Below the pieces are notes generated by a model. The model was not told the origin of the DNA. It ran no database searches and was given only the letters and a program-made list of their open reading frames with translations. A DNA stretch of 64,000 bases. It comes from Aquamicrobium aerolatum DSM 21857 (GTDB taxonomy: Bacteria > Pseudomonadota > Alphaproteobacteria > Rhizobiales > Rhizobiaceae). This document shows positions 1 through 8,515 of the stretch, in pieces (the first letter of the stretch is position 1; every line of letters starts with the position of its first letter). The stretch is from positions 124,001-188,000 of the forward strand of contig NZ_FORF01000002.1 of NCBI RefSeq assembly GCF_900113935.1, written 5' to 3'. A program made the position numbers and the translations under genes.

Positions 1-404
1 GTGAGGCTTCGATCACCAATTCGACGACGCTGGAAGTGACGGTCCTCGACACGCTGTTCAACGGCAAGCATCTTGCGGTCGTCGACTCGTCAATCGAAGC
101 GCATCTGCTGGACCTGCTGATCTACCGCGAGAACGCGCGGATCCTGCCCAATTCCGGCGACCATGAAATCATGATCTGCGGCAAGTCGTGCCTCGCCGGC
201 GATATTTTCGGCACCTTCCGCTTCCCCGAACCGCTGAAAGTCGGCGACCGCATCTCGGTGCAGGACACCGCCGGCTACACCATGGTCAAGAAGAACTGGT
301 TCAACGGCGTCGCGATGCCCGCCATCGCCATTCGCGAACTTGATGGATCGATCCGCACGGTTCGCGAGTTCGGTTACGACGACTATGAAAGCAGCCTTTC
401 CTGA
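1..404 (+). CDS. nspC: Carboxynorspermidine decarboxylase, C-terminal part (5' end outside window)
   Basis: Only the last ~133 codons are present; the open frame runs in from the left edge (first full codon at 3), so no start can be given. The product is the C-terminal barrel part of a fold-III PLP-dependent decarboxylase that converts carboxy(nor)spermidine to (nor)spermidine. The recognisable tail contains HEIMICGKSCLAGD (the cysteine region shared by diaminopimelate and carboxynorspermidine decarboxylases) followed by GDRISVQDTAGYTMVKKNWFNG. The gene for the preceding pathway enzyme follows 40 bp downstream on the same strand, which supports the polyamine assignment over lysA. Identification rests on family recognition; the active-site half is not visible. 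Confidence 0.82.
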   Translation, partial: EASITNSTTLEVTVLDTLFNGKHLAVVDSSIEAHLLDLLIYRENARILPNSGDHEIMICGKSCLAGDIFGTFRFPEPLKVGDRISVQDTAGYTMVKKNWFNGVAMPAIAIRELDGSIRTVREFGYDDYESSLS

Positions 405-444
405 GTTTCATCCCATCATCACAGACACGGAGTATCCCCACGGA

Positions 445-1683
445 ATGAAAAAGAATGTCCTCATCATCGGCGCCGGCGGTGTGGCGCAGGTCGTCGCGCA
501 TAAATGCGCACAGAACAACGACGTGCTCGGCGATATCACTATCGCGTCGCGTACGCTTGAGAAGTGCGAGGCAATCGTCGCTTCCGTCCGTGAGAAGAAT
601 GCGCTCAAGGTCGATGGCAAGCTCGAAGCTCATGCGCTCGACGCGATGGATGTGGAAGCAACCAAGGCGCTGATCACCAAGACCGGCGCGCAGATCGTCA
701 TCAATGTCGGCTCGCCGTTTCTCAACATGTCGGTGATGTCGGCCTGCATCGAAACCGGTGCGGCCTATATCGACACGGCGATCCACGAAGATCCGATGAA
801 GATCTGCGAGACGCCGCCATGGTACGCGAACTACGAGTGGAAGCGCCGCGAGGAATGCGAGAAGGCAGGCGTCACCGCCATTCTCGGCGCCGGCTTCGAT
901 CCGGGCGTCGTCAATGCCTATGCCAAGCTCGCCTATGACGAATATTTCGACAAGATCGAGTCCATCGACATCGTCGATATCAACGCCGGCGATCATGGCC
1001 GCTATTTTGCCACCAACTTCGACCCGGAAATCAATTTCCGCGAATTTACCGGTCAGGTCTGGACGTGGCAGAACAATGAATGGACCTCCAACAAGATGTT
1101 CGAGGTTGGCAAGGAATGGGACCTACCCGTCGTCGGCAAGCGCAAGGCCTACCTGACCGGCCATGACGAAGTGCATTCGCTGTCGCACATCCTCAAGGTT
1201 CCGACCGTGCGCTTCTGGATGGGCTTCGGCGATCACTACATCAACGTCTTCACCGTTCTGAAAAATCTCGGCCTGTTGTCCGAGCAGCCGGTCCTGACGG
1301 CGGAAGGCCAGGAAGTCATCCCGCTGAAAGTGGTCAAGGCGGTGCTGCCCGATCCGGGTTCGCTCGCGCCAGACTATACCGGCAAGACCTGCATCGGCGA
1401 TCTGGTGAAGGGCGTGAAGGACGGCAAGGAACGCGAAGTCTTCATCTACAACGTGGCGGATCACAAGGAAGCGTTCGAGGAAGTCGGCTCGCAGGGCATC
1501 TCCTACACTGCCGGCGTCCCGGCCGTCGCTGCTGCGATGCTGATTGCAACCGGCGAGTGGGACGTCAAGAAGATGGCCAACGTCGAAGAGCTGCCGGCGC
1601 AGCCTTTCCTTGGCCTTCTGAACAAGATCGGCCTGCCGACCCGCATCAAGGACGAGAACGGCGACCGCGCGCTCGAGTTCTGA
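445..1683 (+). CDS. Carboxynorspermidine/carboxyspermidine dehydrogenase (saccharopine dehydrogenase family)
   Basis: This 412-residue protein has an N-terminal Rossmann motif (VLIIGAGGVAQVVAHKCAQN, residues ~4-23) typical of the saccharopine dehydrogenase/CASDH family. It is expected to condense aspartate semialdehyde with putrescine or diaminopropane, using NADPH, to form carboxy(nor)spermidine, the substrate of the decarboxylase encoded just upstream. I chose the ATG at 445 because it directly precedes the nucleotide-binding strand; the open frame extends upstream to 340 but overlaps the previous gene and encodes no family sequence there. A strong terminator follows at 1708. The two genes form a short polyamine operon, probably with more members to the left of the window. 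Confidence 0.88.
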   Translation: MKKNVLIIGAGGVAQVVAHKCAQNNDVLGDITIASRTLEKCEAIVASVREKNALKVDGKLEAHALDAMDVEATKALITKTGAQIVINVGSPFLNMSVMSACIETGAAYIDTAIHEDPMKICETPPWYANYEWKRREECEKAGVTAILGAGFDPGVVNAYAKLAYDEYFDKIESIDIVDINAGDHGRYFATNFDPEINFREFTGQVWTWQNNEWTSNKMFEVGKEWDLPVVGKRKAYLTGHDEVHSLSHILKVPTVRFWMGFGDHYINVFTVLKNLGLLSEQPVLTAEGQEVIPLKVVKAVLPDPGSLAPDYTGKTCIGDLVKGVKDGKEREVFIYNVADHKEAFEEVGSQGISYTAGVPAVAAAMLIATGEWDVKKMANVEELPAQPFLGLLNKIGLPTRIKDENGDRALEF

Positions 1684-1707
1684 TCGGATTGCGAATCTGA
1701 CGAAGAA

Positions 1708-1737
1708 AGCCCGGCCATCGAACGCCGGGCTTTTTTT
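1708..1737 (+). terminator. Rho-independent terminator after the polyamine genes
   Basis: A perfect 8-bp stem (AGCCCGGC / GCCGGGCT) with an 8-nt loop is followed by a run of T residues (1731-1737). It lies 25 bp after the dehydrogenase stop codon and is oriented for plus-strand transcription. Confidence 0.92.
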
Positions 1738-2038
1738 GGCCAGCGCAAAATTGCGATGATGCGCCTCCCGTTCGGGCGGTCAGTCAGATGGTGTAGGTTC
1801 GGAAAGAAACGCCCGATCCGCTCGGCATGGGAATGCCTGCATTACAGATCGGACAGAAGCCAGACGTGATGGCGACGTCGCCGGTTGCGTCGAAACGCAA
1901 CACCTGACGGTTTCACTTCGCTGCGCCACCACGGCAGAATACGCCGTGGTGAGCACATCATGATCGTCGCAGGCGGAAGACAAGCACCCGATCCGCGAAC
2001 AACCGCGTCCTGATCGAGACGAGAGAACGCTTCCGGAG
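1738..2038. other. Intergenic region between convergent units, no gene seen
   Basis: About 300 bp separate the polyamine terminator from the small ORF downstream of minE. A minus-strand open frame (1780-2139) crosses it, but it overlaps the better supported 60-residue ORF, has no clear ribosome-binding site and resembles nothing I know. I see no tRNA-like cloverleaf or repeat. Confidence 0.5.
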
Positions 2039-2221
2039 CTATCGCCCGATTTCACCTGCTTGCCTGGCTGCGGCGGCGCGAACGGCGCCCTCGCATACTT
2101 CCACATGCTTTGCCAGAGCCGCGGTAGACAGCATCGCACTCACGGTCGTGATGTCGCGCTGGCTATGGGTCGGCGTCTGCTGCAGTTCCTTGAGACGTTC
2201 GAGGAGTGTGAGTCGGCTCAT
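2039..2221 (-). CDS. Small conserved-looking ORF downstream of minE (60 aa)
   Basis: This 60-residue ORF starts at ATG 2221, preceded by a good Shine-Dalgarno (GGAAGG ~8 nt upstream), and lies 45 bp after the minE stop on the same strand, so it is probably the last gene of the min operon. The protein (starts MSRLTLLERLKELQQTP) is soluble and largely helical, with no membrane segment or cysteine pair. I do not recognise a family. The reading frame is open from a plausible start to a TAG stop, but with so short a frame chance cannot be ruled out. Its position invites the idea of a min-associated accessory protein; nothing in the sequence itself shows this. Confidence 0.5.
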   Translation of the reverse strand: MSRLTLLERLKELQQTPTHSQRDITTVSAMLSTAALAKHVEVCEGAVRAAAARQAGEIGR

Positions 2222-2266
2222 TGAGACCTTCCTTTCTTTCTTCGACCGCATTGTCGGTGGGCGCTG

Positions 2267-2530
2267 TCAGGCGGCCCGCTTTTTTCCATCAAATGGAATC
2301 TCGATATCGACAGCGAGGGTGGAGACCTGAGCCCCGCGTTCCATCTTGACGCTGACTTTCTCCCTGTCGATTTGCATGTGCTTGGCGATGACCGCCATGA
2401 TCTCGTCGCGCAATGCCGTCACGAGATCGGATTCGTCACCATTGGTACGCTCATGGGCGAGCAGAACCTGCAAGCGCTCGCGCGCTGCGGGTGCCGATGG
2501 TGTTCTGGTAAAGAAACGGAAGATGCTCAT
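2267..2530 (-). CDS. minE: Cell division topological specificity factor MinE
   Basis: MinE (87 aa) stimulates the MinD ATPase and drives Min oscillation, restricting MinC to the poles so that FtsZ assembles at midcell. The N-terminus MSIFRFFTR is the membrane/MinD-contacting segment. Residues ~15-50 (RERLQVLLAHER to DEIMAVIAKHM) match the anti-MinCD helix region, and the C-terminal half (VSVKMERG, STLAVDIEIP) is the dimerisation domain. Length is normal. The ATG overlaps the minD stop (ATGA type), indicating translational coupling. In rhizobia and brucellae the min genes are typically carried on secondary replicons, as here. Confidence 0.97.
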   Translation of the reverse strand: MSIFRFFTRTPSAPAARERLQVLLAHERTNGDESDLVTALRDEIMAVIAKHMQIDREKVSVKMERGAQVSTLAVDIEIPFDGKKRAA

Positions 2531-3342
2531 GCCGCTTTCCTCCCGAAAAGCTTGCCAAAGAAGCCCCGCTTTTCCCCTGGAACTGACACCGAAACGGTTT
2601 CGCCGTTGAGGCGACGCGCCGCGTCGAAATATGCCTTTGCAGGCGCGCTCTGACCATCGGCCAATGTCACCGGCGCCCCAAGGTTTGACGCGCGCAGCAC
2701 ATCCATGCTTTCCGGAATGATCCCCAGAAGCGGGATCGAAAGGATTTCGAGGACGTCATCGACCTTCAGCATGTCGCCACGATCGGCACGCGCAGGATCG
2801 TAACGGGTCAGAAGCAGGTGCTTTTCCATTTCCGCGCCGGCTTCCGCCTTCAACGTCTTGGAATCCAGCAACCCGATGATCCGGTCGGAGTCACGGACCG
2901 AAGAGACTTCCGGATTGGTGACGACAATCGCAACATCGGCATGACGCATGGCAAGGGTCGCGCCGCGCTCGATGCCGGCAGGGCTGTCGCAGATGACCCA
3001 GTCAAACGCCTTCTTGAGCGCCGTGATGACTGTCTCGACACCTTCTTCGGTGAGATTGTCCTTGTCGCGCGTCTGCGACGCCGGCAGCAGGTAGAGGTTC
3101 TCGAGACGCTTGTCCCGGATCAGGGCCTGCGTCAGCTTGGCCTCGCCCTTGATCACGTTGACAAGATCGTAAACGACCCTGCGCTCTGCGCCCATGACCA
3201 GATCAAGGTTGCGCAAGCCAACGTCAAAGTCGACGACGACCACCTTGGCACCGCCCTGCGCCAGAGCAGCTCCCAAAGCGGCGCTGGACGTGGTCTTGCC
3301 CACGCCGCCTTTGCCCGATGTGACTACAAGTACCTTGCCCAT
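2527..3342 (-). CDS. minD: Septum-site determining ATPase MinD
   Basis: This 271-residue MinD is the membrane-cycling ParA-family ATPase that recruits MinC and is released by MinE. The start at 3342 gives MGKVLVVTSGKGGVGKTT with the deviant Walker A (Lys11 and Lys16). Longer open sequence upstream to 3489 overlaps the minC end and is unrelated to the family. The MinD sequence DSPAGIERGATLAMRHAD is present mid-protein, and the C-terminus ends in an amphipathic membrane-targeting helix (RGFFGKLFGRK, ~258-269). It sits 34 bp after minC and overlaps minE by 4 bp, so minCDE is one operon. Confidence 0.97.
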   Translation of the reverse strand: MGKVLVVTSGKGGVGKTTSSAALGAALAQGGAKVVVVDFDVGLRNLDLVMGAERRVVYDLVNVIKGEAKLTQALIRDKRLENLYLLPASQTRDKDNLTEEGVETVITALKKAFDWVICDSPAGIERGATLAMRHADVAIVVTNPEVSSVRDSDRIIGLLDSKTLKAEAGAEMEKHLLLTRYDPARADRGDMLKVDDVLEILSIPLLGIIPESMDVLRASNLGAPVTLADGQSAPAKAYFDAARRLNGETVSVSVPGEKRGFFGKLFGRKAA

Positions 3343-3376
3343 CTTTCTCTCCTGTGTTTGCGCGCGTGAGCCCGGC

Positions 3377-4114
3377 TCAGCCAAGTTGTTCCGCTTCAAT
3401 CTTGTCGCCCTCAAGCCACATCTGCACTGCGCGCCCCCGCAGCCCTGGGTCCAGGTCCTCAGCAGTCTTGTAAAAACCGTCGATTGCAATCAGCTCGGCT
3501 TCGAGCTTGCTGCAGAAAATCCGGGCCGAAGAATTCCCCATCGTGCCCGCCATAACCCGTCCGCGAAGCGTGCCATAGACGTGGATCGAACCGCCCGCCA
3601 CGATCTCCGCCCCGGAAGCGACCGACCCGACAACGGTCACGTCGCCCTCCGTAAAGATCAGCGACTGGCCCGACCGCACCGGCTGCGTCACAACCATCGA
3701 CGGGACGGGCTGTCCGCGTTCGACTGCCACGGGCGTCTCGTCGACCGTCGCGGCAGCAGGCTCCTGCCCTTCCTTCACCGCTGGCGCTTCGAAATCGGCG
3801 GCCGGCCGGCCATCGAACATCGCAGGCGGCAAATCGGCATCGAGCAAGGATGCCCTTGCGCCTTCCAGGCCCATGATCCGAACGTTGCGCTTTGACAGTT
3901 CGTCCACCAACCCGCGCAGTTGCGCACGGTCGATGTTCAGTCCCTCGAGATTCAGAACGGCCGGCTTGCGCAGAAAGAAACCAGCAGAGCGCGCTGCCAG
4001 ATCATCCAGTCCTGCAAGCCACTCGTTGAAGGGCAATTCCGGGGTGAGTGACAGGGCAAGGAATGAGCGACCCTTCAGACGGATCGGCCGGGGTTGACTT
4101 AACACTTCGGTCAT
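3377..4114 (-). CDS. minC: Septum-site determining inhibitor MinC
   Basis: MinC (245 aa) inhibits FtsZ polymerisation at the poles. The N-terminal domain (residues ~8-110; RLKGRSFLALSLTPELPFNEW) is followed by a short acidic/proline linker. The C-terminal beta-helix dimer domain has the glycine-rich signature VRSGQSLIFTEGDVTVVGSVASGAEI and the VYGTLRGRVMAG repeats, which contact MinD. The ATG at 4114 is chosen because it begins the domain; an upstream TTG (4162) would extend into the promoter region and into the CtrA box. First gene of minCDE. Confidence 0.96.
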   Translation of the reverse strand: MTEVLSQPRPIRLKGRSFLALSLTPELPFNEWLAGLDDLAARSAGFFLRKPAVLNLEGLNIDRAQLRGLVDELSKRNVRIMGLEGARASLLDADLPPAMFDGRPAADFEAPAVKEGQEPAAATVDETPVAVERGQPVPSMVVTQPVRSGQSLIFTEGDVTVVGSVASGAEIVAGGSIHVYGTLRGRVMAGTMGNSSARIFCSKLEAELIAIDGFYKTAEDLDPGLRGRAVQMWLEGDKIEAEQLG

Positions 4115-4477
4115 CTTTGTTAATTTTTGGTTGTCCAGCTTTAGGGGTGAAATGGTTAACAAGTAGTTAACAGACCCAGCCTCGAACGCCCCAAAGGGAC
4201 GGCATTAATAAAAAGTGAACAGGCTAAGCCACGGATTTCCGGTTCGATTTTCCGATGACCTCGAATCGCGGCGCTTGCCGGCGCTGCGCGCGGCGAGCGT
4301 CGAATCAGAGCCTTCGATCCGGCTGACACGGCCAGCTGCCCCTGTGTCGAAAGAGCCGCATATCTCATGGCATCAGCCCGGCATGGTGGATAATCACTTA
4401 CCATCGTCTCGCATTTGAAGGACCTGTTAACCAACGCTTCCTATTGCTGGGTGGTCGTCAATTTGTGAGTCTTGAGT
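4115..4477. promoter_or_regulatory. Divergent upstream region of minC and ftsK
   Basis: These 363 bp separate minC (minus) from ftsK (plus). The half nearest minC is AT-rich and holds the CtrA box annotated separately. Near ftsK there is a lone CTGTTAACC half site (about 4424-4432). Short open frames on both strands here look like noise. I cannot assign -10/-35 boxes with confidence. Confidence 0.6.
4156..4171 (-). promoter_or_regulatory. CtrA binding box upstream of minC
   Basis: The 16-mer TTAACAAGTAGTTAAC fits the full CtrA consensus TTAA-N7-TTAA(C) exactly. It lies 42-57 bp upstream of the minC start codon, a position where CtrA could activate or repress. From memory, minC has been reported as a CtrA target in Brucella; the match itself is read directly from the sequence. 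Confidence 0.8.
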
Positions 4478-7066
4478 ATGTCATCCACGCGTCTCTCCCA
4501 GACAAATTTTCAGGGCACTGCTTCCCAGGATCATGGTTCGGACACGTCTGCACCAGAGCAGAAGCCTCTCACCCGTCATGGTAGTGACCATTCCGTGCGC
4601 AGCTATCTTGAGGCGGTGAGAGCTGCCGAGGCGGCACTCGCACGCCCTGCCCCCCAGGCCGCTGCCCGCGCGCCAGCAGACGATGACGAAGCGAATCGGC
4701 CTGCGTGGCAGAACCATTTCTATATGGCTCCGAATGTACGGTTTACGCGCACACCGGAAGCCGATATCCGCAAGCAGCGTGGTGAGGACGAACGTCCTGC
4801 GACCCCGCCTGCAAAGCCCCAGACACCGGCAATCACAGCCGCGCCGGCTGCTCCCGCAAACACAGTGCCAAGCCCCGAAGCCCTGGCCGCACCAACGCCG
4901 ATCGCACCGAAGATCACGCCGGTTGCAGCCCCCATCGCGCGCCCGACTGTTCCGGCAACTGCGACCGTGACGGCTCCGCAGCTGCAAAGCGTGCGGCCAG
5001 CACCGGTCCGTCCCGTCGCACCGGTGATTGCGGCACCCGTTGTCGCTACGCCAGAACAGGTCAAGCAGCCTGTGCGGATCGGGAAATGGAGCCACCTGTC
5101 CGACCATGCCTTCTTCGAATTCGGTCCTGGCATTCTTGACGGCGTCGAGCCCGCGCCTCGCGTGCAGACACCGATTGCTCCCGCTGCCAACATCAAGCCG
5201 GAAGCGGTCGTCGCTTCGCCGGTAGAGGCGATCGCAGCGAAACCGGCTCCGCAGCCGGTCGACATAACGACACTCTACCGGATCATCGAATGCGCCGCCG
5301 CTCAGGTGCCCTTTGCCGCTCCGAGTGAAGAAAAGCCCGTCGAGGCAGAGGCGACGCAGGACGTTGCAGCGCCGCAAGTTGCAGAGGCGCCCTCCGCGCC
5401 AGCCGTTGAAGCGACCGCGACGTCGCCGTCCGCGTCGGGCCGTCGAATTGACGTCACCCCACCCGTTCTGCGGGCGCCATCCTTGCCGATGACAGCGCCA
5501 CTGCCGCTTGCTTCCTCCGATTGCTATGAGTTGCCCACGGCGGAGTTTCTTCAACTTCCACCGGAAAGCCAGGGCTTCTACATGTCGCAGGAGCGACTGG
5601 AGCAGAATGCCGACCTGCTCGAAGGCGTTCTGGAAGATTTCGGCGTGCGTGGAGAAATCATCCACGTTCGGCCCGGACCGGTGGTGACGCTCTACGAATT
5701 CGAGCCTGCACCCGGCGTCAAATCCAGCCGGGTCATCAATCTGGCGGATGACATCGCGCGTTCAATGTCGGCCATTTCGGCGCGTGTCGCCGTGGTGCCC
5801 GGTCGCAATGTGATCGGCATCGAGCTGCCCAACGAGACGCGTGAAACAGTCTATTTCCGCGAACTGATCGAATCTGACGGCTATCGCGACAGCAACTACA
5901 AATTGGCGCTTTGCCTCGGCAAGACCATCGGTGGCGAGTCGGTCATCGCGGAACTCGCCAAGATGCCGCATCTGCTGGTTGCCGGTACCACCGGCTCGGG
6001 CAAATCCGTCGCGATCAACACGATGATTCTGTCACTGCTCTATCGGCTGAAGCCGGAAGAGTGCCGCCTGATCATGGTCGATCCGAAGATGCTAGAATTG
6101 TCGATCTATGATGGCATTCCACACCTTCTCACCCCGGTCGTGACCGACCCGAAGAAGGCGGTAACAGCGCTCAAATGGGCCGTCCGGGAAATGGAAGACC
6201 GCTATCGCAAGATGGCAAGGCTCGGCGTGCGCAACATCGACGGTTACAACCAGCGCGCTGCGGCAGCGCGTGAGAAGGGCGAAACGGTCGTGATGCAGGT
6301 CGAGACCGGCTTCGATCGCTCGACTGGCCAGCCGACCTTCGAGGAACAGGAGATCGACCTGTCGCCGATGCCGTATATCGTCATCATCGTCGACGAGATG
6401 GCTGACCTGATGATGGTGGCCGGAAAAGAGATCGAAGGGGCGATCCAGCGTCTGGCGCAGATGGCACGCGCGGCGGGCATCCACCTGATCATGGCGACGC
6501 AGCGGCCCTCGGTCGACGTGATCACCGGCACGATCAAGGCCAATTTCCCGACGCGCATCTCTTTCGCGGTCACTTCCAAGATCGACAGCCGCACCATCCT
6601 GGGCGAACAGGGCGCTGAGCAATTGCTGGGTCAGGGCGACATGCTGCACACGGCTGGCGGCGGCAGGATTGCACGCGTCCACGGCCCCTTCGTCTCTGAC
6701 GAAGAAGTCGAGCAGGTCGTGGCTTTCCTGAAAACCCAGGGACGCCCGGAATATCTCGATAACGTCACCGCCGATGAGGAGGAAGAGGTCCAGGAGATCG
6801 ACGAAAGCCCGGTTTTCGACAAAAGCTCCATGGGCGCTGAAGAGGGCGACGGCCTGTTCGAGGAAGCGGTGAAAGTCGTCATGCGCGACAAGAAGTGCTC
6901 CACCTCCTACATCCAGCGTCGCCTCGGCGTCGGCTACAACAGGGCTGCGTCGCTGGTCGAGCGCATGGAGCAGGAAGGCCTCGTTGGCGCACCAAACCAT
7001 GTCGGCAAGCGAGAAATCCTGATGGGTCGTCGCGACGCCCCAACGGATGTTATTTCCGCCGAGTAG
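4478..7066 (+). CDS. ftsK: FtsK/SpoIIIE-type DNA translocase lacking the N-terminal membrane domain
   Basis: FtsK-family motors pump DNA through the septum and activate dimer resolution. This 862-residue protein has the motor: RecA-like domain with Walker A GTTGSGKS (~503-510), Walker [11 protein letters not shown] (~634-643), the [20 protein letters not shown] signature, and a C-terminal gamma winged helix that reads KOPS (~790-858). The first ~350 residues are a Pro/Ala-rich linker with no hydrophobic helices, so the usual four-helix membrane anchor is absent. This matches the second, soluble FtsK paralogue that many rhizobia carry (known from family experience). The ATG at 4478 is preferred over the in-frame TTG at 4472. 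It is divergent from minCDE. Confidence 0.93.
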   Translation: MSSTRLSQTNFQGTASQDHGSDTSAPEQKPLTRHGSDHSVRSYLEAVRAAEAALARPAPQAAARAPADDDEANRPAWQNHFYMAPNVRFTRTPEADIRKQRGEDERPATPPAKPQTPAITAAPAAPANTVPSPEALAAPTPIAPKITPVAAPIARPTVPATATVTAPQLQSVRPAPVRPVAPVIAAPVVATPEQVKQPVRIGKWSHLSDHAFFEFGPGILDGVEPAPRVQTPIAPAANIKPEAVVASPVEAIAAKPAPQPVDITTLYRIIECAAAQVPFAAPSEEKPVEAEATQDVAAPQVAEAPSAPAVEATATSPSASGRRIDVTPPVLRAPSLPMTAPLPLASSDCYELPTAEFLQLPPESQGFYMSQERLEQNADLLEGVLEDFGVRGEIIHVRPGPVVTLYEFEPAPGVKSSRVINLADDIARSMSAISARVAVVPGRNVIGIELPNETRETVYFRELIESDGYRDSNYKLALCLGKTIGGESVIAELAKMPHLLVAGTTGSGKSVAINTMILSLLYRLKPEECRLIMVDPKMLELSIYDGIPHLLTPVVTDPKKAVTALKWAVREMEDRYRKMARLGVRNIDGYNQRAAAAREKGETVVMQVETGFDRSTGQPTFEEQEIDLSPMPYIVIIVDEMADLMMVAGKEIEGAIQRLAQMARAAGIHLIMATQRPSVDVITGTIKANFPTRISFAVTSKIDSRTILGEQGAEQLLGQGDMLHTAGGGRIARVHGPFVSDEEVEQVVAFLKTQGRPEYLDNVTADEEEEVQEIDESPVFDKSSMGAEEGDGLFEEAVKVVMRDKKCSTSYIQRRLGVGYNRAASLVERMEQEGLVGAPNHVGKREILMGRRDAPTDVISAE

Positions 7067-7199
7067 TGCATTTGGATTCGCGTTTCTACGCAGTTGCAAA
7101 CGCAAAGCGTCTCTTCCCCGCGGCACAGCTGGTTTCATCCACCTGTGCCGCAACTCACTTAGGCTTGAGCCGAATTGAGATATTATGGGAAGCAAAGCC

Positions 7200-7463
7200 A
7201 TGCATGACCGCTACACGACATTCGCGAGAGGCCTGGAATCGCCGGTGATCGACGGGTTTGAGATCATCCCCGACGACGATGCCGATCTGCCAGAAATGAC
7301 GCGGGCCATCTATGTCGGTGGCTCTGGCAGCCTGTCCGTAACGCTCGCCTCCGGCACGACAGTTACGCTTGAAGGCGTGGCCAGCGGGACAATATTGCCG
7401 CTTCGAGCCTGTCGGCTATTGGCGACCGGCACCACCGCAGCGCATATTGTCGGTCTCGTCTGA
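7200..7463 (+). CDS. GTA head-spike-base-like protein (RCAP_Rcc01079 family)
   Basis: This 87-residue protein contains the compact pattern of the small spike-base proteins named after Rhodobacter capsulatus Rcc01079: FARGLESP, then DADLPEMTRAIYVGG, VTLASGTTVTLEGV, GTILPLRACRLLATGTTA, HIVGL. In R. capsulatus this protein is part of the gene-transfer-agent head spike. ATG 7200 has a GGGAAG ribosome site 8 nt upstream; an in-frame ATG at 7185 would add five residues. No other phage or GTA gene is nearby, and the stop lies 2 bp from the convergent epimerase stop. Family membership is recognised from sequence pattern; a role in a particle is unproven. Confidence 0.75.
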   Translation: MHDRYTTFARGLESPVIDGFEIIPDDDADLPEMTRAIYVGGSGSLSVTLASGTTVTLEGVASGTILPLRACRLLATGTTAAHIVGLV

Positions 7464-7465
7464 GT

Positions 7466-8515
7466 TCAGCATGTCTCCGGAACGGTGGGCACTGCATTGC
7501 GTGCCCACCGATATCCCTCATCATGGTACCAGCTGACAAATTCGCGCACGATTTCCTCAAAGCCGGTTGCAGGCATGATCCCCGTGAGTGCGTGCAACAA
7601 TCTCGAGCACGCCCGCGTTTCAACCGCTTCGCCAAGATGATCGGAACGAAAGCGTCTAGTGATGTTGCATCTGGTCAGACGCTCCACCGTGTCGACCATC
7701 TCCAGGACGCTCACTTGATTTCCACCGGCAATATTGACGGCACGCCACGGTGCCACCGGCGACAGCGAATCCACCACACCATGTGAGGACATCGGGGCGC
7801 CGGCACGCGGCACAACCGACACGAGGCGCGTCATCGCCTCGACAAGGTCGCCCACATAAGTCACTTCACGCAGCATCCCTCCCATGCCGTAAATCTCCAC
7901 CGTACGACCGCGCACAGCCGCGTCAACGAACCGGTACAACGCCATGTCCGGGCGTCCCCATGGGCCGTAAACGGTGAAGAAGCGGATGCAGGTCGTCGGA
8001 ATTTCCCACAGATGAGCATAGGCATGGCTCATCCCCTCACATGCTTTCTTGGTTGCAGCATAGATCGACAAGGGGAAGTCGCTTCGTTGCCCTTCTTCGA
8101 AAGGAAAGACTTCATTTCCGCCGTAAATGGACGAAGTGGAGGCCAGTAAAAGGTGTTGAGGTCGATATTTGCGCGCAATTTCCAACAGTTGATGCGTGCC
8201 CAGAATGTTCGCTGAAACATAGGTATCTGGATGAGCAAGGCTGTGTCGCACACCAGCCTGCGCCGCCAGATGAAAGATAACCTCCGGAGCGAATGCGGCA
8301 ACCAAAGCCTCCAGCTCTGGACGGTCCTGCAACATCACCGGCGCAAACTCGTAGCGATCATAGGCCTGCAACATTGCATTTCGGCGGCGCTTCAGGCCCA
8401 CATCATAGTAGTCCGTCATGCCGTCAACGCCGAGAACGGCATGGCCGTCGTCGAGCAGGCGGCGCGCCAGATGAAATCCAATGAAGCCCGCCGCCCCGGT
8501 CACCAGGAACCTCAT
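7466..8515 (-). CDS. NAD-dependent UDP-glucuronate 4-epimerase-like protein
   Basis: This extended short-chain epimerase (349 aa) probably interconverts UDP-glucuronate and UDP-galacturonate for a surface polysaccharide. Visible features are the nucleotide-binding GAAGFIG (7-13), STSSIYGG (126-133), the catalytic YAATK (Tyr152, Lys156) and the GxxRPDMALYRFVDA segment of the CapI/LpsL group. The start at ATG 8515 overlaps the upstream dehydrogenase stop by 4 bp (ATGA); the open frame reaching 8692 is antisense overlap with that gene. Last gene of a three-gene operon with the dehydrogenase and a sugar transferase, whose chemistry (UDP-Glc to UDP-GlcA to UDP-GalA) fits. Confidence 0.85.
   Translation of the reverse strand: MRFLVTGAAGFIGFHLARRLLDDGHAVLGVDGMTDYYDVGLKRRRNAMLQAYDRYEFAPVMLQDRPELEALVAAFAPEVIFHLAAQAGVRHSLAHPDTYVSANILGTHQLLEIARKYRPQHLLLASTSSIYGGNEVFPFEEGQRSDFPLSIYAATKKACEGMSHAYAHLWEIPTTCIRFFTVYGPWGRPDMALYRFVDAAVRGRTVEIYGMGGMLREVTYVGDLVEAMTRLVSVVPRAGAPMSSHGVVDSLSPVAPWRAVNIAGGNQVSVLEMVDTVERLTRCNITRRFRSDHLGEAVETRACSRLLHALTGIMPATGFEEIVREFVSWYHDEGYRWARNAVPTVPETC

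Noticed and set aside
36-404. Treating ATG 36 as the start of a short gene at the left edge
   Set aside because: The frame is open to the window edge and the sequence before 36 continues the decarboxylase; the gene is simply cut by the window.
1780-2139. 119-codon minus-strand open frame in the intergenic region after the polyamine genes
   Set aside because: It overlaps the better supported 60-residue ORF in another frame, has Cys/Ser/Arg-rich composition and no family resemblance.
4481-5665. Long (394 codon) antisense open frame within the Pro/Ala-rich part of ftsK
   Set aside because: GC-rich Pro/Ala coding produces long open frames on the opposite strand; the protein is Arg/Cys/Gly-rich and low in complexity, a typical shadow.
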